DNA from: an uncultured cyanobacterium
Lineage (GTDB): Bacteria > Cyanobacteriota > Cyanobacteriia > PCC-6307 > Cyanobiaceae
DNA length: 59,752 nt
Reading direction: 5' to 3'
Assembly (NCBI GenBank): GCA_903856805.1
Contig: CAIOCZ010000142.1
Span: 1-59,752 of the forward strand
Below are positions 26,601-36,054 of the stretch, piece by piece; the stretch's first letter is position 1; every line of letters begins with the position of its first letter. Made by a program: the position numbers and the translations under genes. Below the pieces are notes generated by a model that was not told the DNA's origin, did not search any database, and saw only the letters and a program-made list of their open reading frames with translations.

Positions 26601-28760
26601 TCAGGCGTTGTTGTCTCGGATTGACAGATGGTCGCTTGACACTTTGGAGGCGTCTTCTTCCCTGGGATCGGGACGTGGGGGGGTCAGGCGGAGAGTGGCT
26701 AGGCGCACGGCGGCCGCGGCTTCGACCACCGAGTAATCGCGATGGACCTGTTGTTGGGCCGCTTTCCCCATCCGGGCGACATGGTCTGGATCTCGAGCCA
26801 GCCGTACCAGGGCGGTGGCTAGGGCGCGTGGATCGTCGCAGGGCACCACCAAGCCGGTGCGATTAGGCTCCACCAGATCGACGGCGCAGCCCACCTGATC
26901 ACTCACGATGGCGGGCAGGCCACAGCTCATCGCTTCATTCACCACCAGGCCCCAGGTTTCGCCGTCATCAGAGGGGAGGACCAGGGCATCACTCGCGGCA
27001 TAGGCCGCTGGGATCTCCGATTGGTTGAGGAATCCTGCGAAGCTCACTGGGAGGGAATGGAGGGTAGCGAAAGCCTGGCATTCGCTCTCCAGCTCTCCAC
27101 TGCCAACGATCAGTAGATGGAGGCTGGGCTCGTTGCTTTCGACCGGCCGCTGCTCCGATCCCAAGGCCAAGGCTAGGGCCTGCAGGAGCACCAACGGGCG
27201 CTTCTTATGCTGCAGCTTACCGGCAAACAATAGGCAAAACGCGTTGTCGGGAATTCCCCAGCGTTGGCGTAGCCCAGTTCGCTCCTGTCGAAGCTGTTCG
27301 GCTTGGTGGGCGAAACGGGCATTATCGATGAAATGGGGAGATCGAATCAACCGCTGCTCCGGCAGGCCATGCTGGAGGTACAGACGTTTGTTGGCCTCCC
27401 CCACCGGCAGGCCGATCGCCACTTGGCGGAACAGCATTCGGTGGAAGAGGCGCTGGGCCAGGGAGCGGCGGCGCTGGTCGTTGGAGTCCATCCGCAGGAT
27501 GACGGGAATGCCCCGCAGCCGAGCTGCACACAACAGTTGCAGCAAGCCCAGCACATGCCAGCCGGTGAGGAGAAGCACATCCGGGGAGCGTTGACCACCG
27601 CCGAAGCCCAGTTCGGCCCAGGGCCGTCGCAGGCGTACGCCGGTATAGCTGCTGGCGATACCGGCCCCGGCGCCGCTGCGCGCCTGGCGCCAGCGGTAGC
27701 CATCAAGCAGGGGAACGTCCCAGGTGAAGGACCGGCCGAAGCCCACCCCCTGGGTGCTGGCATCCGGCAAGGTGAGGTAGAGCACCTCGAGGTCCAGGGC
27801 CGGATCTGCTGCCAACTGCCGGAGCAGGGGGCTGAGATATTGAACCGGGTGGCTGGCGGCCACCAGCAGGCGCGGACGGGGCGATCGAAGTAGTTGCGCT
27901 CCCCGCAGGTGGAGTTTTAGGGCCCAGAGCAGGCCACGGGTTTCGGCGATCAGGGTCACGGGGATCCACCACGGCTTGCGGAGGTGATGGCGGGTGCGGA
28001 CCGTTCGCGCCATGGCAACCATGCCCCTGACCAACGCCAGGGGCAGGGCCCGGGTGCGTAAGAAAAAGTAGTACCGCCCAACCGCATGGGCGGGCTTCAG
28101 GCTGATGACGCGCTTCCCATAACTGCGGGTGCCCCCCTGTTCGGTCTGCAGGTGATGGACCAGGGCCGTTGGGACATACTCAATCGGGTGGCCTGCTTGG
28201 CGCCAGCGGTGGGCAAATTCCGCCTCGTAATTATAGGCAACTTGCACAAAATTGTTATCAAATCCCCCCAGACGGATGGCTGCCAGGCGTGGCACCGAGA
28301 AATTGCACCCGATGAAGTCCCGGCATGGCCGCGGCTGGAGGGTGTTCCAGCTGAAGGGCTGTTGGCTTTCGGCATCGGCCTGGCCCTGGTGCCAGCGCTG
28401 GAGCACCCGGCCAGCGATCAGGGTCTCGGGATGGAGGTGGCCGGCCTGGATGTGGGCCGTGAGTAACTCCGCACTGGGCACAATGTCATCGTCAACAAAC
28501 AGCACCCGGTCACCTCGGGCTTCCAGGAGCGCTCGGTTCATGGCCTGGGTGATCGAGGGGGGCTGTTGGCGCAACCAGCGCAGGCGCCCCTCCTGCTGCC
28601 AGCGGCTCAGTTGCTCCTCCACGGCGACGGTGTGGCGGGGCGTCTGATCGATCAGCAGCAGCTCCCAGGGGGGCGGCTCCAGGGCCAGCAGGGCATGGAT
28701 GCTGTCCACCAAAACCTCCTCACGGCCGTAGCTGGGAATGGCAACGCTCAGCTGGGTCAT
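26601..28760 (-). CDS. Bifunctional glycosyltransferase, GT2-GT4 fusion
   Basis: A 719-residue single frame joining two transferases. Residues 1 to about 285 are GT-A: LSVAIPSYGREEVLVDSI, FVDDD (about residue 91-95) and a GGFDNNF acceptor-side segment. From about residue 294 a GT-B domain begins (RLLVAASHPVQYLSPLLRQL). It is completed by LLFAGKLQHKKRPLVLL and the E-x7-E of ETWGLVVNEAMSCG. The two probably add successive sugars, which would couple their products. The start at ATG 28760 overlaps the upstream GT2 stop by 4 bases. No frameshift or internal stop is seen, so this is a real fusion and not a misassembly sign. Confidence 0.88.
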   Translation of the reverse strand: MTQLSVAIPSYGREEVLVDSIHALLALEPPPWELLLIDQTPRHTVAVEEQLSRWQQEGRLRWLRQQPPSITQAMNRALLEARGDRVLFVDDDIVPSAELLTAHIQAGHLHPETLIAGRVLQRWHQGQADAESQQPFSWNTLQPRPCRDFIGCNFSVPRLAAIRLGGFDNNFVQVAYNYEAEFAHRWRQAGHPIEYVPTALVHHLQTEQGGTRSYGKRVISLKPAHAVGRYYFFLRTRALPLALVRGMVAMARTVRTRHHLRKPWWIPVTLIAETRGLLWALKLHLRGAQLLRSPRPRLLVAASHPVQYLSPLLRQLAADPALDLEVLYLTLPDASTQGVGFGRSFTWDVPLLDGYRWRQARSGAGAGIASSYTGVRLRRPWAELGFGGGQRSPDVLLLTGWHVLGLLQLLCAARLRGIPVILRMDSNDQRRRSLAQRLFHRMLFRQVAIGLPVGEANKRLYLQHGLPEQRLIRSPHFIDNARFAHQAEQLRQERTGLRQRWGIPDNAFCLLFAGKLQHKKRPLVLLQALALALGSEQRPVESNEPSLHLLIVGSGELESECQAFATLHSLPVSFAGFLNQSEIPAAYAASDALVLPSDDGETWGLVVNEAMSCGLPAIVSDQVGCAVDLVEPNRTGLVVPCDDPRALATALVRLARDPDHVARMGKAAQQQVHRDYSVVEAAAAVRLATLRLTPPRPDPREEDASKVSSDHLSIRDNNA

Positions 28761-29707
28761 GGTTGGCGCCAAAGACGGAAGTGGGCACGCAGATGCCAGG
28801 GATCCAGGGCCACGGCCTGCTCCAGATAGCGGCGGGCCAGGGAGGGATCGCTGGTGCGGAGGGAGGCCCCGATGAAGTAGGCCCCCGCCGCGACCTGCCT
28901 CGGTCGCCGTCGCCGGGCCTGACGGCAGTGCTGGGACAAGGCCTGGGCCTGGCGGAGCCAGCGTTGTTCCGGTTGGCCGCGGCGTCGGGCCTGGGTGGCG
29001 GCGGTGATCAGAGAGTGAAAGCGCTCTTGCTCCCGTTTGCGGGTGCCACTGATGGCTCCGGGCGTCAGGCTGGCCTCGTAGAGCACCTCCGGCACCACCC
29101 CGTGATCGCCGATTTCACTGAGCCGGCTCCAGAGATCAATGTCTTGGGCGTAGTAGAACTCGGGGCGATAGCCTCCGGCCTGCTCATAGGCCAGGCGACG
29201 CATCATCACCGAGCCATGGTGGGCCGGGCCCGTCAGACCATCCCGCAGTTGCTCGGCGGTCGGGGCCCGGATCGCCAGGGTGGCTCCTTCCGGCACCAGC
29301 AGGCGCACATGGGTGGAACACAGACTGGCGTCCGGATGGCTGGTCAGCCAGTCCCGCTGGCGTCGCAGGCGGCCGGGCAAGGACCAGTCCCCCGCATCCT
29401 GACGACAGAGAAAGGTGCCACGGGCCGCGTTGCAGGCTTCGATCAGCGATTGGGTCAGGCCACGGTTGGCGCGGGAGATCAGCCGCAGGCGGGGATCTCT
29501 TTCAGCAATCTGGGCGAGGACGGCCCCCGTGGCATCGCTGGAGCCATCGTCGACCACGACGATTTCTAGATCCACCCCCGCCTGTTCAAGCAAGCTGTCG
29601 AGGGTTTGGGCGATGGAATCGGCAGCGTTGTGCACTCCCATCACCACCGAGATTTCGGGAGGATCTCCGACGGTGGTGGCGGGATCGGAGCCATGAGCCG
29701 ATGTCAT
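28757..29707 (-). CDS. Glycosyltransferase family 2
   Basis: A 316-residue GT-A transferase with ISVVMGVHNAADSIAQTLDSLL, VVVDDGSSDATG and a CRQDAGDWS acidic motif at about residue 105. The C-terminal region after about 220 is Arg-rich and without recognisable domain features; the last 60 residues could form paired helices like a TPR. It is translationally coupled (ATGA) on both sides, to the GT2 at 29704 and to the fusion gene. The donor is unknown. Confidence 0.87.
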   Translation of the reverse strand: MTSAHGSDPATTVGDPPEISVVMGVHNAADSIAQTLDSLLEQAGVDLEIVVVDDGSSDATGAVLAQIAERDPRLRLISRANRGLTQSLIEACNAARGTFLCRQDAGDWSLPGRLRRQRDWLTSHPDASLCSTHVRLLVPEGATLAIRAPTAEQLRDGLTGPAHHGSVMMRRLAYEQAGGYRPEFYYAQDIDLWSRLSEIGDHGVVPEVLYEASLTPGAISGTRKREQERFHSLITAATQARRRGQPEQRWLRQAQALSQHCRQARRRRPRQVAAGAYFIGASLRTSDPSLARRYLEQAVALDPWHLRAHFRLWRQP

Positions 29708-30732
29708 GGCCGCATCACCATGGCGCGCAGAGCGACCGTCAGGCGGGCTGCCCGGCACCAACCGAGAAGTGATGCCAGGAGGGCATAGACGCGGAACTCA
29801 GGATGATGGCGTTTTCTGGCCCGGGAGGCCTTCCGGGCCAGCTCGAACAGCTGCCTGGATTCCTCGGCCAGTCCGGCAGAACCGCACTGGCGGCAGAGCA
29901 GGAAGGCCGAGCGGGCGAACTGCTGCATTTCAGGCGCCCTCGGATTCACTCCCGCGTCGTGGGCGCAGCGATAGAGCGATATCTGGGCGCTGGCCCGATG
30001 GGACAGTTTGCGGGGATCACAATGGCCGTCGCTGCTGAGGTGATCGTCGTTGAGGTGGATGCGACGGATGGACACCTCCTCCTTCACCCAGGCCAGGGGC
30101 GCGCCGGTGGCCCCGGCGCGGGCATCGTATTCCCAGTCTTCTTCATTGATCCAGGGTTGCCAGGGGCCGATGCGATTCAGCAGCGCCCGGCGATAGAGCG
30201 GGCAGCTGGTGGTCCACCAGCGTTCCAGCAGCAACATCGGGAACAGGTAGGGATGGGGGCGGCCAGTCGCCCGCATCGGTCGCTCCAGCCGCGGTGGTTG
30301 GCAGGAGTGGTCTTCCTGGATGCTGGGCCCATAGCAGATCTGGGCCTCGGCATGGGCGTGGAGAGCCGCCACCTGGGCCTCGAATTTGTTGGGGAGCAGG
30401 AGATCGTCGCTGTCGAGAAACTGGATGAACTCCCCCTGGGCCTGGTCCAGGCCCCGCTGCCGTGCAGCCCCGGGCCCGGCATTGGCTTGATGGATCACCC
30501 GAATCAGCTCGGGGTGGCGCTCCCTCAATGTCTGGGCACACTCCGGGGTGATGTCGTTGGAGCCATCGTCCACAATCACCACTTCAATCGGCCGGTAGGA
30601 CTGGGCCAGCACGCTGTCCACGGCCTCCACCAGCAGCGCGGCCCGATTGAACACCGGAATGATGGTGCTTACCAGCCCAGGAATCACGGCGACCGGAGCT
30701 GGCGCATGGGGGTGGGGCGCGGCGATGGTCAC
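29704..30732 (-). CDS. Glycosyltransferase family 2
   Basis: A 342-residue GT-A transferase. After a Pro/Ala-rich lead the domain starts VSTIIPVFNRAALLVEAVDSV, continues VVIVDDGSNDITPE, and has the metal site in FLDSDDLLLP (about residue 110-113). It closely resembles its neighbour at 28757 in layout, although the two are not near-identical, and may be an old tandem duplicate. It sits 44 bases downstream of the GT2/GT7C-like gene. Confidence 0.88.
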   Translation of the reverse strand: MTIAAPHPHAPAPVAVIPGLVSTIIPVFNRAALLVEAVDSVLAQSYRPIEVVIVDDGSNDITPECAQTLRERHPELIRVIHQANAGPGAARQRGLDQAQGEFIQFLDSDDLLLPNKFEAQVAALHAHAEAQICYGPSIQEDHSCQPPRLERPMRATGRPHPYLFPMLLLERWWTTSCPLYRRALLNRIGPWQPWINEEDWEYDARAGATGAPLAWVKEEVSIRRIHLNDDHLSSDGHCDPRKLSHRASAQISLYRCAHDAGVNPRAPEMQQFARSAFLLCRQCGSAGLAEESRQLFELARKASRARKRHHPEFRVYALLASLLGWCRAARLTVALRAMVMRP

Positions 30733-30776
30733 GGAAATCGGGGCGGTAGCGGGGGAGGGCAGGGTTGGCTCAGTCC

Positions 30777-31835
30777 TTAGGTGGCGCGGCCCCTCAGGGT
30801 CGCGATGCGCTCTTGGGCGGGCCGCTGCAGGACCTGGCGCATGCGGGCCAGGTTGGGGTTATCGGGCTGGCCTTTAAGGGGCTGGCTGCGATGCCAGAGA
30901 TGGATAATCGGCTCATAGCCCCAGATCCAGGTGGGTCGGGTCAGGCAACGATCCCAGAATTCGTTATCTTCCCCGCCCCAGCCCACGAACCGTTCGTCCA
31001 TGCCACCGATGGCGTCATAGGCAGAGGCGGTGATCGCCAGGCTGCCACCTGCCTCCAGATTCTGGACGATCGCCTCTGCTGGCTGCTGCAGATAGGCTGC
31101 ATCCGCGAGAGGGCTGGTGGAATTGAGGAGATTTTTGGTGTGATCTGGATTGAGATAGAAGATGAATCGTTTCGGGTTAATCACGTCGTACCCCCGCTCC
31201 ACTCGCTCCAAAATTCGCCGGCAATAGGACTGGGGCACGAGCATGTCATTGTCGTGCAGGAGCAAAGTGGCTCCATGGGCTTCTCTTGCTCCCACATTGA
31301 ACGTGTGGGAGCGGTTGTACGGGGCTTCAGAATCCGGTAGTGGTGCGTGGATATGGCGTACCCAGCTGGGTAGGTGCGGGGCGATCTGCACCGCGCTGTC
31401 CTGTTCGATCACGAGGCATTCGATCCGGCTGTGCTCCTGGGCCGCCAGGCTTTTGAGGGTGGCGAGGAGCAGGGGTAACCGCTCCAGGCCCCGGTGGCCG
31501 ATCAGCACGGAGAGGTCGGGATCGGTGGTGGGCCGGGACGGTGGGGAGGGGCTGCTGCCCTGGCCGATGGGCGCATCAGCCAGGCATCGCCTCAGCAGCC
31601 GCTGGGCCAGATGGGGCTGGATTCCCGGCGCATGCAATCGGGAGGTGTAGTGCCAGAGGCAGGCCTGGCCGAGGCCATCGGGTGCCGGTTCAAGCTGCTC
31701 GTGGCGGTTGGCTAAGGCCAGATAGGCAGGCGAAGCGCCGCGCAGGGCCCGCTCGTACCGCCAGCGGTCCTTCATCCATACCCCAAGATGATCTTTGGCG
31801 CGTTGCATGGTTCTCGCAACCCTTGACTCAGCCAT
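30777..31835 (-). CDS. Glycosyltransferase, GT2 with galactosyltransferase-like C-terminal motif
   Basis: A 352-residue protein. The N-terminal 95 residues are basic and unassigned. A GT-A domain follows: LSVLIGHRGLERLPLLLATLKSL, LVIEQDS and LLLHDNDMLVP. The end carries GGMDERFVGWGGEDNEFWDR, the Glyco_transf_7C signature found in beta-1,4-galactosyltransferase and bacterial chondroitin polymerase, where the WGGED loop binds acceptor and metal. This suggests a hexosamine or galactose-type transfer, but the acceptor is unknown. It is separated by 2 bases from the upstream GT4 stop. Confidence 0.86.
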   Translation of the reverse strand: MAESRVARTMQRAKDHLGVWMKDRWRYERALRGASPAYLALANRHEQLEPAPDGLGQACLWHYTSRLHAPGIQPHLAQRLLRRCLADAPIGQGSSPSPPSRPTTDPDLSVLIGHRGLERLPLLLATLKSLAAQEHSRIECLVIEQDSAVQIAPHLPSWVRHIHAPLPDSEAPYNRSHTFNVGAREAHGATLLLHDNDMLVPQSYCRRILERVERGYDVINPKRFIFYLNPDHTKNLLNSTSPLADAAYLQQPAEAIVQNLEAGGSLAITASAYDAIGGMDERFVGWGGEDNEFWDRCLTRPTWIWGYEPIIHLWHRSQPLKGQPDNPNLARMRQVLQRPAQERIATLRGRAT

Positions 31836-31837
31836 GG

Positions 31838-33184
31838 TCAGCTCCCTTCCTCGGCTTCAAGGGCGGCTTCAAGGGCGGCTGCCAGGGTGAGAAGGGTCTC
31901 CTCATCACACGCTCCAGAATGTAGGGCGTGGGGCCATTCCCCCCCAGGACTGGTGTGTTGAAACCGTATCCCGAGTAGCCGGCGCAGATCTTCGGCCCGG
32001 TTGGAGCCCACCCAGCGATCCAGGCGCCCCTGCGGGGGCAGTGGCGGTACGGCGGGCGGACAGGCCAAGGGCGGCAGGTTGAGACACCGCTCGAAAGCCT
32101 GTTCCCAGGCCTGGCAGGATTGGTCCCGGCCATAGCGCTGTTGCACCAGCTGGCGCCCCGCCCGGCGCAGCTGTCCACGGAGCTGCGGATCCTGAAGGCG
32201 CGCCAACTGGGCGGCGGCCGTCGTGGCGTCGCCCACGGGGAAGAGCAGGGCGGTGACATCGGCCCGCAGGGCCCCCTCCAGCCCCGATCCCACATAGCGG
32301 CTGCTGACCACAGCCAGGCCCGCCGCCATCGCTTCCCAAGCCACGATGGGCCCAGTTTCCCAACTGGATGTGATCAAAAGAACATCATGGTTTTGGTAAA
32401 CGAGCTCCCCTAACTCCTCTGGAGTCAAATGGCCTAGCAACCTCACCTGGCCACTCTGAAGGCGCGGGGCCAGGGCGGCCCGCAACGACGCCTCCTCAGT
32501 CCCACCCCCTGCGATCGAGAGTTGGGCGACGATGCCGATCCGATCGAGTTCGTCCATGATCCCTGGCAGATCATGAACCCGCTTCTGATCCTGATCCAGC
32601 CGTCCTACCCAGGCCAGCTTCAAGGGGGAATCGGGCGTCGGGTCGGTGAGGGTGGGGTAGGGATCGGGATTCACCCCGTAGGGGGCGTAGAGAATCCGTT
32701 CGGACGGGATGTTGGCCTGGGTATGGCACAGGCTGCAGGTCAACTGGTTCGTGGCAATGACCGCATCAATCACGGGACGATGGGCCTGCAGGTCCGCCAG
32801 CAGGGTGGGCACGAAGCCGTGCAGGGTCATGGCCACACGACCGTGGAAATGTCCGGCGTGCCGTTCCTGCCAAGCGGCAGGGTAGAGGTCGCCGAGATTC
32901 ACTCCCAGCACGAGATCCGGTTGCTGCTCGCGCAGCAAGGCCGCCACACCGCGACGACGTCCGGCGCGGCTGCCGCTGGGATTGCCCAGCGGCAAGGCGG
33001 GCAGGGAGGGATAGCGGTCGCGGTAGCGTTCAAAGTCATGCCATTGGCCGGCGGGCAGCGCCAGGGTGACGGGCCAGTCCCGGTCTTGCAGGTCGGGGAT
33101 CAGCTGGGCGAGCCATTCCTGCACCCCGCCGAGGGTATAGGCCGAGGGGGCCAGAAACAGCAACTTGGGCCGGCGAGGTGCCAT
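31838..33184 (-). CDS. Glycosyltransferase family 4 with C-terminal tail
   Basis: A 448-residue GT-B transferase beginning KLLFLAPSAYTLGGVQEWLAQLI. The donor site includes LAWVGRLDQDQKRVHDL and E-x7-E in ETGPIVAWEAM, followed by a VGSGLEGAL loop. After the GT fold ends (about residue 370) there is a Pro-rich linker and about 60 residues unlike the family, finishing in an Ala-Leu-Glu repeat encoded by a short direct DNA repeat. That tail may be a small interaction helix. The gene is 4 bases from the upstream GT stop and 2 from the downstream one. Confidence 0.86.
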   Translation of the reverse strand: MAPRRPKLLFLAPSAYTLGGVQEWLAQLIPDLQDRDWPVTLALPAGQWHDFERYRDRYPSLPALPLGNPSGSRAGRRRGVAALLREQQPDLVLGVNLGDLYPAAWQERHAGHFHGRVAMTLHGFVPTLLADLQAHRPVIDAVIATNQLTCSLCHTQANIPSERILYAPYGVNPDPYPTLTDPTPDSPLKLAWVGRLDQDQKRVHDLPGIMDELDRIGIVAQLSIAGGGTEEASLRAALAPRLQSGQVRLLGHLTPEELGELVYQNHDVLLITSSWETGPIVAWEAMAAGLAVVSSRYVGSGLEGALRADVTALLFPVGDATTAAAQLARLQDPQLRGQLRRAGRQLVQQRYGRDQSCQAWEQAFERCLNLPPLACPPAVPPLPPQGRLDRWVGSNRAEDLRRLLGIRFQHTSPGGEWPHALHSGACDEETLLTLAAALEAALEAEEGS

Positions 33185-33188
33185 CGGT

Positions 33189-34292
33189 TCAGTGGGGGGC
33201 CACCAGGGCGCCGATCCGTTGGCTCAATTCCTGATACCGCCCTGAGGCGTTGATGTGGTCCCGGGCGCAGCGGAGGGCGTTCTCCCGCATCGGTTTCAGT
33301 CGCTCGGCCATGTGGGCGATGGCCGCAGGCATCTCCGCAGCGTTCTCCACGAGCACGCCGCAGTCGTAGCGCTCGATGAATTCAAAACTGGGTTGGCGAT
33401 TGGCGATCACGGGCACTCCCATCGAGAGGAACATGCAGAGCCGGTTGGAGGCGATTCCCATGTGGCGAAACTGGGGAGCGTCCTGGAGATACACCACCAT
33501 GCCGATGTCCGCTGCCGCCGAGACGCTCCAGGCTTGCCGCCATCCCAGGAGGCCTGATTCCAAATGCAAACGCTCACTGCCCTGAAGATAACGCAGCAGA
33601 TCGTGAATCAGGGGATCGCCATGCATAATCTGGCCCCACACATGCAGGTTGGGAATGGATCCGAGGGCCTGGGCTAACCAGGCTCCGCCATTGCCGTGGT
33701 TAAAGGTGCCGGAGTAGCAAAGCACCAGGGCATTAGCTGGGATGCCTCGGGCGGCGCGGACCTGCTGACGCTCCGCCGGCGGCGGCGGCGCATGGAATGC
33801 ACCTGGATACACGATGATGGTCTTATCTTGAGCGAGATTGGCATAGTCCCGCTGAATCGACAATCGCTCTGCTTCGTTGACGATCGTCAACTGGGCTTGT
33901 CCCATGCCGCGGCGACAGTGGGCTTTCCAGCGTGCCGAACGTAGACCAGCGTAGGAGCCGTTACGGATTTCATCGGCGAACACGATGAGGGGCTTGCGCC
34001 AGAGCCGGGCCAAGGGTCCGGCAATGCCGATCGGATCTTCCGTGGTCCCGGAGAACGCGGAGTAGGAGCGCCAGCGTTGGGAAAGGCCATGGCGCAGTAA
34101 CCAGCGCGGTCCATAGTTCACCCTTTGGCGTCCAACTCCATCCTCGAGGGCTAGCTGCTGATCCGACCATGTGGAGTAATAGTCAATGCCAATGTCCAGC
34201 TCGGTGAGCAGGTCCTGATACGCCTGATTGGGGGGGGAGCCCAGCAGGTTGGGGTTGAGCAGGAAGTGGGCAACGCGGCGTTGGCTGGACAC
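33189..34292 (-). CDS. Glycosyltransferase, family 4-like (divergent)
   Basis: A 367-residue protein with a weak GT-B pattern. The N-terminal half contains VAHFLLNPNLLGSPPNQAYQDLL. The C-terminal half has VLCYSGTFNHGNGGAWLAQAL and a sugar-binding segment ASNRLCMFLSMGVPVIANR, where the usual first glutamate is replaced. The overall layout is like GT4 proteins but the catalytic E-x7-E is not evident. It is probably a glycosyltransferase by position and fold. It is followed by 78 gene-free bases and then the AT-richer GT at 34371. Confidence 0.7.
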   Translation of the reverse strand: MSSQRRVAHFLLNPNLLGSPPNQAYQDLLTELDIGIDYYSTWSDQQLALEDGVGRQRVNYGPRWLLRHGLSQRWRSYSAFSGTTEDPIGIAGPLARLWRKPLIVFADEIRNGSYAGLRSARWKAHCRRGMGQAQLTIVNEAERLSIQRDYANLAQDKTIIVYPGAFHAPPPPAERQQVRAARGIPANALVLCYSGTFNHGNGGAWLAQALGSIPNLHVWGQIMHGDPLIHDLLRYLQGSERLHLESGLLGWRQAWSVSAAADIGMVVYLQDAPQFRHMGIASNRLCMFLSMGVPVIANRQPSFEFIERYDCGVLVENAAEMPAAIAHMAERLKPMRENALRCARDHINASGRYQELSQRIGALVAPH

Positions 34293-34370
34293 GGGGTTGA
34301 GCGGGAGGTAGGCGGAAGTTGGAGGACCAGGGCTGACAGCTATGGACTCAATGGAGTGGTTGAATTGAAG

Positions 34371-35288
34371 TCATCGGGTCCCTAGGGAACTTCTGGCGTT
34401 CACCCTTTCCGGATAATGGACATTCTTGCTGATAAGTCCCGTGAGTGATTGATCCGCGAGTTGGGGGAATTTTAGGCTATGGAGGGGCTTGACGCGGGAT
34501 TTCAACTGACGAATGTAGGCATCATCTGGCTCCGATGAATATTGCCATTTGCTGAAGAAGTGTGCCTCGTTTTGAGATGTGTATTTCCCCCAGGTCCGCC
34601 CGGAAAATTGATCAAAAGATGTAGTCTTGGGGATGTGATTAAGGTGATGAATATAGGGGCACTCGAGCGAAGTGGTGGTTTGTTTCCCAAAGTGCATGCG
34701 GGCGTCAAAATCCATGTCTTCAAAGCCGATTCCTGCAAATCCAGGGTCAAAAGCGCCGATTTTTTCGACCAGTTGACGTGAAATGGCAAAATGAGACCAG
34801 GAGTTGTTGAGTAGGCTTAAAGAGCAATTGGCCCAGCTTTGGCGATCAATCCAACGCCGAAACCAGGGGGAAATCGTCAGGTCATCGTTAAGAATTAGTG
34901 TTGATGTTGCTTGGCTATGCATTAAAATTTCGTTCCACATTCGTGAAAGCCCTACGGGCTCGTCGTGAAGTATGAAGCGGTGATTTTCCGACGCATTGCG
35001 GCAAAGTTCATTTTCGATGCGCTGGAGATATTTGGCTTGGGCGTTAGAGTCACCGTAGCCATTGACAGCGACTACGATCTGGGTGCCCCCAAATAGTTTC
35101 GAGAGCTTCAGGTATAATGGCTTGAAATAATCGTCGTAGCGTTCAATGTAGGTTGTTACGGCTAGTGTTAACCTCTGGCCCAATTGGGGGTCTCGCGGGA
35201 TCAGGGCTGAAGGAATCGCACTTTTAAGGAACGACGAGCCTTTGTAGAGGCCGCGATATACATAGTAATTGAGATTATTTTTTTGCAT
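34371..35288 (-). CDS. Glycosyltransferase family 2-like protein (lower GC)
   Basis: A 305-residue protein whose N-terminus (VTTYIERYDDYFKPLYLKLSKL, then IVVAVNGYGDS) and ILNDDLTISPWF motif (DD about residue 145) fit a GT-A fold. An IGFEDMDFDARM segment matches the acceptor and metal region of GT2-type galactosyl or fucosyl transferases. It uses noticeably more A/T codons than the genes downstream, pointing to acquisition from another source. It is the first glycosyltransferase after the 1.4-kb gap, so it is likely the start of the transcription unit. Confidence 0.75.
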   Translation of the reverse strand: MQKNNLNYYVYRGLYKGSSFLKSAIPSALIPRDPQLGQRLTLAVTTYIERYDDYFKPLYLKLSKLFGGTQIVVAVNGYGDSNAQAKYLQRIENELCRNASENHRFILHDEPVGLSRMWNEILMHSQATSTLILNDDLTISPWFRRWIDRQSWANCSLSLLNNSWSHFAISRQLVEKIGAFDPGFAGIGFEDMDFDARMHFGKQTTTSLECPYIHHLNHIPKTTSFDQFSGRTWGKYTSQNEAHFFSKWQYSSEPDDAYIRQLKSRVKPLHSLKFPQLADQSLTGLISKNVHYPERVNARSSLGTR

Positions 35289-35576
35289 TGGATCGATCTA
35301 GATTTTGGTCGTGGTTGTGAAGGCAGGAGTCTGGAATGATTGTGTCCATCGATGGCTCGGATACGATGGATTGTGATGATGTGATTGGCTTTGCTTTTTA
35401 TCTTGGGCAGGTTGAGGGTTGATTTAAAGCCTGTTGAGATGATTGATGTTTTAGCCGGATTTGGCCGATTCTAGGCAAATTGGACTGACGTTAGCACGAC
35501 CTGCGAGTAACCTTTACTCTTGAGCTCCCTCGGGCATTCCTGTGCTTCGATGGTTGATCCACCGCTGAGACTGCAA

Positions 35577-35586
35577 GGGGGGGGGG
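35577..35586. repeat. Ten-base G homopolymer
   Basis: An uninterrupted run of ten G lies in the gene-poor gap, 32 bases before a short plus-strand frame starting GTG at 35618. Such tracts are prone to slippage; whether it affects any gene is unknown. Confidence 0.8.
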
Positions 35587-35617
35587 ATGGGCCGTCCATG
35601 CCGGCGGAGTTCTGGCT

Positions 35618-35794
35618 GTGAGCTCAGCGGTGGAGGTTGAATGCCCCTTCACAGAGGCGGCCCGCTGGCCATTGCGCGGCAGCGTGGATATCGGGCTGGA
35701 AAGGCTGGCCGCTGCGGTTGATCAACCCATGCTCATGGTGGCGGATGACGTCTCCGGGACACGGCGCCTGATCGCGACATGGGTGTTGAGATAA
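35618..35794 (+). pseudogene. Possible remnant frame of a small protein
   Basis: A 58-codon frame with coding-like composition (Ala, Val, Arg, Leu rich; the segment FTEAARWPLRGSV is not low-complexity) opens at GTG and stops at TAA. There is no Shine-Dalgarno and no identified homologue in my memory. It is reported as a possible decayed gene in the gap; it could equally be a chance frame. Confidence 0.25.
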
Positions 35795-35895
35795 TGCCAA
35801 TCAGCCAAAAATAAAGTTCGGAATAGATGCTCTATTGTGATGATGCTGCCTCACCCTCTACCGAAGGCGAATTCAATCGTTCTCAGGCCTTGTGA

Positions 35896-36054
35896 TGGAC
35901 CCAAGCGAAGCCTGGCATTGAGCTTCGCATTTTTCGGGGACGCGCTGGTCAGAGTCAAGAGATCAGGGAGATCCTGGTGATTCTGGACGCGGCAGAAGGC
36001 GAGGAGTTCTACGTTGGCATTGCCGCCAGGTTGGAGCGCCGTAAGAAGGTCTAG
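35896..36054 (+). pseudogene. Possible 3' remnant of a second small protein
   Basis: About 52 residues in one open frame without a start codon, ending with a basic C-terminus (RLERRKKV) before TAG. The segment EIREILVILDAAEGEEFYVG looks like folded protein and not random sequence. It may be the surviving C-terminus of a gene truncated during rearrangement of the gap. Confidence 0.25.
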
